Positions 21,567 to 32,435 of a stretch of 64,000 nucleotides of DNA are shown here, in pieces. The DNA is taken from assembly GCA_025602905.1 (NCBI GenBank), contig JAHLKI010000025.1:1-64000 (forward strand). Direction: 5' to 3'. Origin of the DNA: Phlyctochytrium arcticum (Eukaryota > Chytridiomycota > Chytridiomycetes > Chytridiales > Chytridiaceae). The notes beneath the pieces were generated by a model, which worked only from the letters and a program-made list of their open reading frames with translations, had not been told where the DNA came from and did not search any database. How positions within the stretch are numbered: the first letter of the stretch is position 1; each line of letters opens with the position of its first letter. A program made the translations under genes and the position numbers.

Positions 21567-22801
21567 ATGGCGCCGCCGCCGTCGTCAATATCCCCGCAAG
21601 CAGCCAGTACTCCCGCACCACCACCACCACCACTATCTGTTGGCCGGCCGCGACGCACTCCCAAATCCTCCCTATCCCCCGCGTCCAGTCTCTCTACGCC
21701 CCCCGTAGATAGCTTCACCTCTAGCTCCCCAAATCCATCCGCTACTACCCCGCATACCCCTGATCTATCCACCATCGAATCCTCCGCAGCCACCACCCCG
21801 GGATCGAGCCGTCCCCGTCGACAACCAAAGCGATCGCGTGCACTTGATGATGATTTGGGGGACTACCATCTGCAGCGTGCCATCGAGTCGGCACGGCGGA
21901 GATCGTTGGCAGAGGCACCACCACGGCCACGACCCTCGGAACTGGTTGTGGCAGTCAATGCAAGTGGGGGAGTGATTACAACGGTGAAAGATTGGACAGA
22001 GAAGGGGCGCAGGAGGTCGGCGATCCAGCCTCGGAAATCGCCATCGAGCAGCAACGTTGGATCGCCTCTGGCAAGGACAGAACCAGTTGTTGGAAGCCCT
22101 GTGGAGGAAACACCCAAGGCGATGGAAGAAAAATCTAAACCAGCCAAGACGGTCGAGAGGGTCGTGTCGACAAGAAAGGCCAGGAGCGTAGTGTTGATGG
22201 CGAAAGCCGCAGCGGTCGCCGCCGCTGAAGAGAGGCGAGAGAGAATGGAAGACGATTATATACTGAAAGGGCCAAGAAGTAAGCGATCAAACGTTTCAGG
22301 TACTACACGAAAGACCCCCTTCCCCCCTTTCCTATATATCCTTTTAGTGGAGGCAGTTTTTTTTTAACCCCAAAGCATCTTATCAGACCCGCCGACTATA
22401 CACCGCACTAACTCGGCCGAAACAGATTCCGACTCGGAAGCCCCATGGACACCATCAAATTATCCAAACATCCCTACTCAACCCATCAGTAGTCAGGAAC
22501 TAGACGAAATCTCCCAGCATAGGTCTCTCACACCGAGGTTAGCAAAATCCCCCAGCGCATTCAAATCATGAAAGGGGAAAGCTCAACTAACGCTGCTTTT
22601 TCCCCTCTACTCAGTGAAGCAAGTTCCCGAGTGGCAGGTCCTGGTATTCACGACCTCCGACCGCTCTCACAAGAAATGATTGACGCTGGCGGAAGTCTCC
22701 GACCAGGGCTGGACAAATTATACCGCGTTACATGTCGTTCTCTTCCCGTTCTTGTCGCCGTCTGTGGTCGAAAAACAACTTCTGGCCCACCCAGCCCATA
22801 A
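21567..22801 (+). CDS. Disordered Ser/Pro/Arg-rich hypothetical protein
   Basis: Three exons (21567-22278, 22387-22537, 22615-22801) keep one frame and give 349 residues. The N-terminal 100 residues are Pro/Ser/Thr-rich with TP and SP sites; a central part has RRQPKRSRALDDDLGDYHL and a VNASGGVITTVKDWTEKGR block, then an Ala/Arg-rich helix. The C-terminal exon (GIHDLRPLSQEMIDAGGSL) is more ordered. I recognise no family. Basic clusters and many proline-directed sites suggest a nuclear, phosphorylated protein, but this is only inference. It is divergent from Rpa43. Confidence 0.6.
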
Positions 22802-22891
22802 TAATCCACACACACATCACTGGCTGGTGGTTTTTACATTGTGAACAAGTATACCACTACATGATGCGATTCAGTGTTTTTTTGGCCCCAT

Positions 22892-25030
22892 TCAGGCATA
22901 TTTTCTAGCTGCCGCGTCCTCTAAAGCTTGCTTATTATACGCAAGCCGTTCTTGCGTCGTTGCCATGTCCGGTTCCCAAAACCTATGACACTCTTATTAG
23001 ATTAGCTGTTTTTGGTCAATCGCTACGATAGAGTATTACCCGGGCGGTGTGGGGGGAGGAAAATATGCATCCCGATGTCGTGATACGGCGCCAATACGAG
23101 CTTCTCGGTTTTTTGACGACGCATTTGGGTCTGAGGTTGGCGGGTCTGTACCGGCAACCTTATAAAACTGCGAGTACGAGCGATTAGATACTTGCATCAA
23201 GGATAAAACAAGTTATGTAGACATACATCTGAACAGCAAGGGCAGTCACGCGCATGGAGCTGGGCCCGAATGTGTTTGGACCGTTCGACAGTCGTGTATC
23301 TATGGGTAGGGGTTTTACCTTTCTGCCCCTCGGGTGTAGGTTTACTGGTAATACGAGGATTTGATTTCGGGGTGACGGGGGTGATTTCCCGTGAGGACGG
23401 TGTGATGGGTTGTTGGGCTGGTATCAGAGCTATGGGCAACAGGGGTTGCGCCTTTGACTTGGCTTCTGAGGCGGAGGTCTTGACGGTAGATAGTGGGTCG
23501 GGGCGGTTAGTGGGTGTGGCACGTTCAGCAAGGGGTTTGGGTACAGGATCTTGCGCAGCAGGATTTTGACAGTCTTCCTCTTCAGCACTACTGGATTCAG
23601 TCGCGATGGAAGCGGAATTCGAATGTGAGGAGAGTAATTCTGCCAATGTTTCAGCAGGGGTATGTGGTTTTTTGTAAATATGCGCTGGGGGAGGAGGACG
23701 CAGTATCGGCTTTGGTGTAATGTGCGTCGAACCAAGATTCAAACATATGATTGCTGACGCTTGGGTGCCCGAGGGTGAAAAATTCTCCTTTTCATCGTAC
23801 CGAGCCAAATTGTATGCGTTTACAGCCTGCAATGGTGGTACTGGTGGTTGTACGACCGGCGGAGAAGTTGTTGTTGTCGCAACTGGGATGTCGTCCTCTA
23901 AATTTCCTGGGATACTTGACGGTGCGCTCCTCCGGCGCCTTGCTCTAATGATCGGTCAGTACATGTTTGACGTGTCTTAGAGAGTAGCAACCTACCTTTT
24001 GGACGGACTAGATTGTGCAGTTTGATCTGGTGATTTTGTGCTGGGACTTGGCGATAGGCTTCCATTTCGTGGTCTAATAGCGCATCGATGGAAAAGTTTG
24101 GTTGGTTTAAACTCCCTCAATCTCAAAACTTGAAAGAGCCAGTACCTCTTTCCTTCTCTTCTCCGCCTTGCTCTTTCAGCAGTCCTTTTTTCTCTGCAGA
24201 ATCATGTTGCGATCTTAGGTTCGGCACATATTTCACACATTAGGCGCAAAACCTTACCCGGAGACATATTCGCGGTGGGCCCACACCTTTTCAAATTCCT
24301 CACGGGTCACGCCTCGTTCCTCAAGAACTCGATCAACAGCTTTGGCAATAATCGCCATCATTTCCTCGGTAACACCTATCGCAATTTTGCATTAGCAAAG
24401 AAATTGGGCTATCGTTATACGTGGGACTTCCTCACCCGGTCGCGACGTTCCGCCCACAAGTAACCCCCATGTCCGTTCATGCGTTTGCAACGATCGCTGA
24501 AATTTCAGAGCCGCAGTCCGCTGGCGTTCATATTGAGTCACCAACATTTCTCGCTGCTCAGCAAAGCTTGCTCGAAGTGCAGCTTCATGGGCATCAATCG
24601 AGGCCGCAATCGCTGATCCGAATGACGAGAGTGGGGAATACGCAGCAGCAGCCGGAGGATGGTCTGCATCACTTGCTATTCGATTGGACGACTCTTCACG
24701 GCGTATGACATTCTGATCCGAGTCTACATCCTGCATCCCGTCCTCCATGTAACCGGGCGCCATCGTCATGTCTGGATCATCGTCTAAAGAGCAAATCAAC
24801 GGATTTTTCAGATGAATGGACACCACAGGAGTCTTAACGCACAGTGCACATGATGTTTAGATGATGGTGACTGATGGGAACGGGATTTTTCTTTGCCAGG
24901 CTGTTCACTGGTTGATCCAAGTCGTTTACTCGGGAGCTCCTCCTGGCCCACCAACACTGTACATGCGTGTAAGTCATTTGTATTATGAGGTGGATGCAAT
25001 TTTGGAAGCCTTACCACTAGGCGTAGCCAT
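22892..25030 (-). CDS. CTP1: Ctp1/CtIP/Sae2 DNA end-resection factor
   Basis: The gene has about nine exons. The C-terminal exons carry the family's diagnostic block: RDCPCCSD, a spacer with FYKV, then SRHRDAYFPPPTPPGFWEPD. The CxxC, RHR and P-x2-PPGFW motifs are those of the CtIP/Sae2/Ctp1 C-terminal domain, which binds DNA and activates Mre11 nuclease. The N-terminal half includes a helical stretch (FGSAIAASIDAHEAALRASF) that may be the tetramerising coiled coil, followed by an acidic/Pro-rich linker with many SP/TP sites suited to CDK control. Upstream exons are less certain: the first two (start 25030) rely on a GTGCGT donor. Confidence 0.8.
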
Positions 25031-25266
25031 GCGCTTCGGTAGTGGGTGCCCGGGGGCGACAGTAGATCGTTGTCCAATAGTCAATTGTGCCAGACGAGAT
25101 GTGACCAATACCAAATAATGTGGCTAGACTTCGGTGCCTACAGTACGTCCAGTTGAGCTCAGAGTTGAGCTGAGATTCAGTTCGAGTAGTGGCACAGCGA
25201 ACCTGATCTCCGACAACTCTTGAATTCTGACGCTCCAAAAAAGTTGACGACCACTAACAGTGGAAT

Positions 25267-25853
25267 ATGCCACACAGGCCACCAAAACCATGCATCTTCT
25301 GCCAGATTGTAGCGGGCACAGAGCCGAAATCAATAGTCTATCAGGTATACAATTCACTCCATTGCACTGCTAAAATCCGCTGACGGTCAAACTCCAGGAC
25401 GATCAATTTGTAGCCTTCAATGATCGCTCTCCCGGAGCTTCCCTGCACTTGCTCATCATCCCGAAATCTCATATTGGTACCGTCCGCAACCTGTCCCCAT
25501 CCTCCCATACCCTCCTTTCCGACCTCCATGTCCTCGCGACCCGCCTCCTCATCGAAAATGGATACACCGCTCCTGACCAGCGACGCATCGGGTTCCACGT
25601 CCCACCGTTCAACTCTGTCAATCATCTACATTGTCATGTACTGGGACTGCCTTTCAAAAACTGGATAAGGAAAGTCAAGTATGAGCCTGCAGGATGGGCG
25701 ATATGGTTTGTAGATTTGGAGCTGCTGATACGAGCACTGAGAGCTGCGGATATGCGAGAGGAAAAGGGAACGTGGCGGAGGAGGTGGAATCGGCGAAAAT
25801 ATCTGGGCAAGGGGGATTACGGGTTGCGGCTGCTGGCGGATGAGAATGTATAG
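25267..25853 (+). CDS. HINT3-like HIT-domain nucleotide hydrolase
   Basis: Two exons (25267-25344, 25398-25853) encode 177 residues. The N terminus carries a PCIFCQIVAG zinc-type C-x2-C motif, then FVAFNDRSPGASLHLLIIPK and the histidine triad NHLHCHVL near residue 115. The FHVPPFNSVNHLH context matches HINT3 more than Hint1 or aprataxin. The C terminus adds a Trp/Arg-rich segment of about 35 residues without a known role. HINT3 enzymes hydrolyse adenosine phosphoramidates and acyl-adenylates. It shares a 236-bp divergent promoter with the CTP1 homologue. Confidence 0.82.
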
Positions 25854-25879
25854 CACTTCTTTCGCTACCGATGGTTATC

Positions 25880-26101
25880 TCAAATGCGCATAGGGTCCGC
25901 AGAACTTTTAAAGAATACGATCTCATATGAAACCAACTCCACTTTTGGTTGGGCGTTTGATATATACAGATGAAGGAAGCTACCAAAACCTGCTAACTTG
26001 CCATCGCGCTCTATGCTATGGCATCTGCGACCGGGACCTGCATACACATTGACCTTGCCAGACCCGGATGAACGAGGGAACGGTACAGAGATTATGCACA
26101 T
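25880..26101 (-). other. Open frame that may be a terminal exon
   Basis: A 73-codon frame ends 26 bp from the convergent HIT gene. Its translation (for example GKVNVYAGPGRRCHSIERDG) is protein-like. No splice pair joins it in phase to the open frame at 26115-26600, so it is left as unassigned. Confidence 0.25.
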
Positions 26102-26114
26102 ACTTTTGCCACAA

Positions 26115-26600
26115 TCACTCTTCCCCCTTCACATCGAGTAAGGCCTCATCCTTCGGCTCCACCTTCACATGGACTAAGTCCTCCGGCTCCGCCTCCACAT
26201 GGACTAAGGCCTCCGGCTCCGCCTTTACATGGGGTAAGGCCTCCTGGTGTAATCCGCCTTTAGCTCTGTCGCCGGCGATGGGTATTGATACGGCATTGAC
26301 GGCACCGGGTCCTCGGGAGCCGTGGGTTCCCAGAGGAGGCACTTGCAGCGGGCGCACAATTGTTGAGAGACAGTGGTCGCTCCAGTGTGGACGGTATGGG
26401 AACAGGGATGGTAGGTCTCGTTTCCTCCTAAGATAAACAGTACAGCCGATGGTGAAGGAGGGCGCAGAGACTCTGTGGGCCGCATATTGTATCTTTCTGC
26501 GGAATTCATTACTACGAGTGCCGTGATGGGTGCCAGGTGAGGACGTGTCATGAACTTGAGATGGTCGTCTGGATCTTCTTGGCTTCTTGGAGCGTGTCAT
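26115..26600 (-). CDS. Hypothetical protein with C-terminal decapeptide repeats
   Basis: An open frame from an ATG at 26600 gives 161 residues. The N terminus is strongly basic (TRSKKPRRSRRPS), resembling a nuclear localisation signal. The C terminus is made of four imperfect 10-residue units, ALPHVKAEPE, ALVHVEAEPE, DLVHVKVEPK and ALLDVKGEE,; three contain the SUMO-attachment consensus hydrophobic-K-x-E. A second overlapping frame (26225-26551) has a cysteine/histidine-rich stretch (YHPCSH..., CARCKC) that could also be coding, so an unseen intron may join parts of both. No family recognised. Confidence 0.4.
   Translation of the reverse strand: MTRSKKPRRSRRPSQVHDTSSPGTHHGTRSNEFRRKIQYAAHRVSAPSFTIGCTVYLRRKRDLPSLFPYRPHWSDHCLSTIVRPLQVPPLGTHGSRGPGAVNAVSIPIAGDRAKGGLHQEALPHVKAEPEALVHVEAEPEDLVHVKVEPKDEALLDVKGEE
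26134..26252. repeat. 30-bp minisatellite inside the 26115-26600 frame
   Basis: About four imperfect tandem copies of a 30-bp unit (core GGCTCCGCC...ACATGGACTAAGG on the plus strand), one enlarged by 6 bp. Unit length is a multiple of three, so the minus-strand frame is preserved through every copy. Confidence 0.75.
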
Positions 26601-26952
26601 GGAGATATGTTCTCAGTGGTGTCCTTTTGTTTTTCCCGGCAGATTGCCCACGAGGTTGTCGATTGTCTAAAGTGTTTAAAGCGTGAGAATTTAAGATTGC
26701 GCTTTTAATGTGTCCCAATCAGGAATCATTGAAAAGCGGAGACTCGCCAGCTGTCACTCGCTGTCACTCAGGCTGTCCACTTCTCTCCTCAGATTCATGC
26801 TTGAGCAGCTTCACAATTTCAAGTGCTTTCCCTTTCTACCTATAAGTCGCAGTAGTACTTTGATCCTTTGCTGTGGAAGTTCCGTTACTCCACTTGATTT
26901 CCGCTTTTTCCGTACAAAATCAGGCACTGTTCAACTATCGGGCAACATAAGA

Positions 26953-27876
26953 ATGCCCAAGGCGGCCAAGAAGGTTTATGCCGTGCGTAACGGCCGAAAG
27001 ACTGGAATATATCATTCCTGGTACGATTTTACAAAGCGAGAGTGGTCTGCCAGTATACTTGCTAACAGTTTGGGCTCTTGGTCAGGGATGAATGTCAGGC
27101 TCAAGTGACAGGTTACCACCGGGCCGTGTTCAAAAGTTTTGGAACAATGGGAGAGGCCGAAACCTTTATGCGGGGAAGTGGAGGCTACGAACGTAGAAAG
27201 CCAGCAAATGTAGCCAAAAGGGCTCCAGTCAAGGCGGCAGCCGCATATCATGTCACAGAAGTGTTTCCTGGTCATGTTATCGTTGATCCCGACTTCTTTC
27301 TATCAGATCAAGAGACTGGTTCAATCCAATCATCACTCAATGGCAGCTCTTCCATCCTCCCATCCCTCGAAGTCTACACTGACGGGTCCTGCCGGGGCAA
27401 CGGCTCAAGTCGCGCTGTTGCCGGCCTCGGAGTCTACTATGGCCCTTCCCATCCTCACAATCTTTCGGAACGCCTGCCTGGCCCTGTACAAACCAATAAT
27501 CGGGCGGAGCTTTTGGCGGTCATCCGCGCCATTGAAACTGCTCCCAGAACTCAACATCTGGTAGTATGGAGTGACAGCCAGTACATGAGGCAAGGTATCG
27601 AGACTTGGATGGAAGGATGGAAGAGGAAGGGGTGGGTGACGGCGGCGGGAACTCCAGTCAAAAACAAGGATCTTTGGCTGAGGTTGGAATCTGTGCGGGA
27701 CAGGTTTAATGGCAGAATTGATTTTGTAGGTCTCATTCGGGTGATGATCATACTAGCGGGATACTAATATGCATCCTTTTCCTTAGAAATGGGTGAGGGG
27801 ACATAACGGAAATGCAGGCAACGAAGGTGCCGATGCTTTAGCGAATGAAGGAGCTCTTCTGCCTGCTATCCCATGA
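26953..27876 (+). CDS. RNASEH1: Ribonuclease H1
   Basis: Three exons (26953-27020, 27086-27725, 27787-27876) encode 265 residues from the ATG at 26953. The N-terminal hybrid-binding domain reads KVYAVRNGRKTGIYHSWDEC...FKSFGTMGEAETFM. The catalytic domain carries all four carboxylates: D in VYTDGSCRGNG, E in NNRAELLAV, D in VVWSDSQYM and D in GNEGADALA. The enzyme cleaves RNA in RNA-DNA hybrids. The frame is open upstream to another ATG at 26797, which would add 52 residues rich in Phe, Leu, Ser and Arg and poor in acidic residues, possibly a mitochondrial presequence. Confidence 0.92.
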
Positions 27877-28153
27877 ACGGGTTGATGAGATGACATTCTT
27901 TCCCACTACTCCATATATAGAACCTACTGACACCTACCACGGATATTTTCCTGTTTCATAATTGCCAACTCGCTCTTTAAATCCGATGAGTACGTTTTCG
28001 CTACTTGAATATCTTGAGTATGGGGTGATTAACACTGATTATACGGTACCGGGTAATCCGGTGGTCGAAACGGCTTCCGGCTGCGCCATTCCAGTTCAAG
28101 TTCTCCCCGACGCTGCAGCAAAGCGGCGATCATCACTACCCATCCCCAACAAG

Positions 28154-29426
<1,273 letters not shown>

Positions 29427-29586
29427 ATATTTTTACCTAGGATCGTTTTACGTTCACTTCACTGCCCGCATTCATGGACAGCTCTATATATTTCATAGAC
29501 AATCACTTTCGCACTATATTTCAATGCTCCTACATGACTTTGAAGAAATGCGTGCATGGTCTCATGAAACAACCAGTCAAACTATG

Positions 29587-31586
29587 CTAATGCTCCAATA
29601 GATACGCGATAGCCGCCTCGACGTTGCCGCCCTATGTAAACCATCAGCGATGTGTACATGAAAAACCAGCAATCACAACTTACCGCTGCCAAAAGCGCTC
29701 GAATGGATTTATCCTTTTCCTAAAATCGGGGATTCGGTTAGGCTAATCCTCATGCATGAATCTACAAAAGTAGCAATTACCGAAAAGCCCATTTCGTTTA
29801 AAGTGGACTAGAGTGAAACAATCAGACACTGGCCAACATAGCATCTCAACTGTTGATGTACTCACCAACTGCTCGGCGAAACGCTCTTCATGCTGAGCAG
29901 TACTCTGGACGGGTGTAGTTGCCTGTCCGGCGCCTATACTGGCGTTCGATGTGACGGTCGGTGATGCAAAGCCTGGCCCGAATAATCCACCCATTCCATC
30001 TCCAAGCCCTCCACCCGCCCCGCCACCAAAAGGAGAAGAGCCGAAACCACCATCTCCACCCCCAAACATACTCTGCATTTGCTGCATTTGTTGCATGAGC
30101 GTGTTCACATCAAATGCTGAGGGAGATGGTTGCGTGGAAGATCTAGAGGCTGTATTGGCGGATGTGGGCGATTGAGATGATGGCTGCACGTGACAGTATC
30201 AGATATCCAACAGTAATGACATGAAGCACATCAACAAACCTGCATAAAGGCAGCAGGATTAAACAATGATGAAGCACCCATATTTGAGCCGCCACCATAA
30301 CCCCCTAGACCGCCCATGCCCGCCATCGCGGCGTCAAGACCGCCAAAAGGAGAATGGGCAGTACTACTGGCAGCTGGCCTTGATGGCGGTGGTGCCCACG
30401 GATTTGGTAATGCTTGATCATTAACCGAATTGCTGTTTGATCGTTGTTGAGCTCCTAGCATTTCTGCGTAACGTCTATTCGCTTCATCTGCACGGGCCAA
30501 CAAATCAGATGGTCGTCGGCCAGGCAAGTAAGGAATGGCATACCGGTACTGGGGTTTTCTTCACTAGCGCCTAAGGGGGCCTGAATGTCGTTATACATGG
30601 AGCTTAATGCATTGAAGCCGCCGGGGATGTTTTCGATCTAGAGTGAGGGGTGGGCGGGTAAGACTAGAGACGTAGGATACCTATCAATGGGTCTCACATT
30701 GAGCAACTGGCGATCTAACAGCACAACATATGAAAGTTGAGAAAAAATTTCGTATGCAAGAGTTCAGCGGATACCTACCAACGTTTCTCATCATTTCCTG
30801 ACTCTATTTGGCATAATTCGTTAGTTTCCGCTATTGGATCCTCCCTTGGCGTAGATCGAGACTTACCAAAGCAGGATTCCGCATAGTCTCCATCATCTCT
30901 GTCAAAAACTAATGGTAAAAGGTGTTAGATCCTGGATCCAAATGTTTGATGTAGGGGGCGGATTACCCTTGGATCGTTCAATGTTTGCCGGAGCTGTGGG
31001 TTTGATTCTGCTAATCGGGCTATCCGTGGGTCATTCTCAATCATTTGGCGGATAAATTCGGGATTTGACATGATGTTGCGAACAAATGGATTGTCGAGTA
31101 GGCCACTCATCTCGGCTACAATGTAGAAATGTTGAGAAGTCTGCCCGGTTTCACAGATTTGCAACTCAATTTGAAAAGTTCACCTGGCAAGCCGAAAGCA
31201 TTCCTCCCAGACCCCCTTCCGGCAGCGGCACCAAGCGCCGGTAGTCCCCCAGCAGACGGACTCCCAGCTCCGGCAGCTTCCTCTGCTGTCCTGCTGACAG
31301 CCAGTTTCGTAGCATGCACAACAGCCCCATTTTGAACATTCAAGCTCGCAACTGTCGCATCGTCATCCTTGAATACTCTTCCAGCATAAACAAGTCGAAT
31401 CTGCTCATGCGTTACGTTTGACAGCTTCTCGGCTAATCGAGTCTTGAGCTCTGCGACAGTTTCTGTAGCGGGGTTTGGAACTTGCAGAGTGATATCGGAG
31501 TTGTTGCTGGCACTGTGGAGACCGGGGGCCAGCCGGAACTTTATGGAAAGAACATCAGAGCCAGAACTTGCAGATTGTGAGGCCAT
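29587..31586 (-). CDS. DSK2: Ubiquilin / Dsk2 proteasome shuttle
   Basis: Several exons. The N-terminal ubiquitin-like domain (residues about 12-90) contains ITLQVPNPATETVAELK and QIRLVYAGRVFKDDD. A central STI1-type region reads NPFVRNIMSNPEFIRQMIEN and NPQLRQTLNDPR, with a second block MRNPALMMRNVDRQL. A Gly/Met/Pro-rich linker follows, and the C-terminal UBA domain reads STLNEMGFSEKDKSIRALLA. UBL-STI1-UBA order is that of Dsk2/ubiquilin, which carries ubiquitylated or membrane-protein clients to the proteasome. The start at 31586 is the first ATG of the UBL. Confidence 0.92.
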
Positions 31587-31818
31587 CGGGAAAAGTGTTC
31601 TTTTGTTAGAGGCTTTTAGATCGTTGTTGGGAACGATGTTGCGGGATTGAAGTCAGGAATGAAGTCGCGTCACCAGAGTTTCACATTTCTCATCACATTT
31701 CTCATCGTAGCGCCATACTAGTAGCCTAGCCAGTATAATACAGCTGCAACCAATAAAAAATACTAGGAAATATGATACAAAAGCAACCCTTAATATGTAC
31801 ATGTGGGAGGATAGGAGT

Positions 31819-32343
31819 TTATTCGTCGTGAGCGCTCTCTATGGTCAGACAAATGTCACGAACATCTTTTTCGATCGTATGCGACCAGGTCTTGACATCG
31901 CCCAGTTCCTGCAGCGGCAATTGGTCAATCTTGGCATGATTGGAAGCTGAATTCCAGTCCCACCTTTAGAGCAGAATCAAACTCATTAATTATGGTAAAC
32001 CACTGCCGTGATTGGCGGATGAACTGAGATGTGGCCGCTTGAAAGTGTTTGGATTCCGCTTCCAGATCCCGTTGCGCCTTGAAAGCCGATGCCACTCTAC
32101 AGAAGCTTGGATCTCAGATTGATGAACGATTCAGAATAGTATGGGGTTACCTACCGCACATTGAGTGTGTCTGCAATACAGTCTGTCAAATTGGTCACTG
32201 CTGTACTAGCATCTTTCCCGAGTCGTTCTAACAGAGTATCAGATGTCCGATGAGAAAGCAGGCAACCAGAGTGTTTCCCTACCTACTTCCACCTTGTCAC
32301 TCGCCTGCTTGGTTTGGTGTTCTTTGAGGATTTTGGAGAGCAT
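31819..32343 (-). CDS. BLOC1S1: BLOC-1 subunit 1 (BLOS1/GCN5L1)
   Basis: Several short exons give about 125 residues. It starts MLSKILKEHQTKQ, continues through VASAFKAQRDLEAESKHFQA and ends ALKELGDVKTWSHTIEKDV followed by a short tail. The MLSxxLKEHQxKQ start and FxxALKELGDVxxWxxxIExD end are the BLOC1S1 signature. The small helical protein works in BLOC-1/BORC complexes in lysosome or endosome positioning, and mammalian GCN5L1 also has mitochondrial roles. A 52-nt intron splits the region just before ELGDV. Confidence 0.85.
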
Positions 32344-32435
32344 GACAGCGCTGAGTTGACCCAGTTGAGCTGCCTGCTAAAAGCGTGTTCTGCGTCTCAG
32401 AACTTTGGGAGCTCGTCGCACTCCATCCTTATTTT

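Noticed and set aside
26225..26551. Alternative minus-strand frame with Cys/His residues
   Set aside because: Overlaps the repeat-bearing frame 26115-26600; the repeat unit keeps that other frame, so the Cys/His one is noted but not called.
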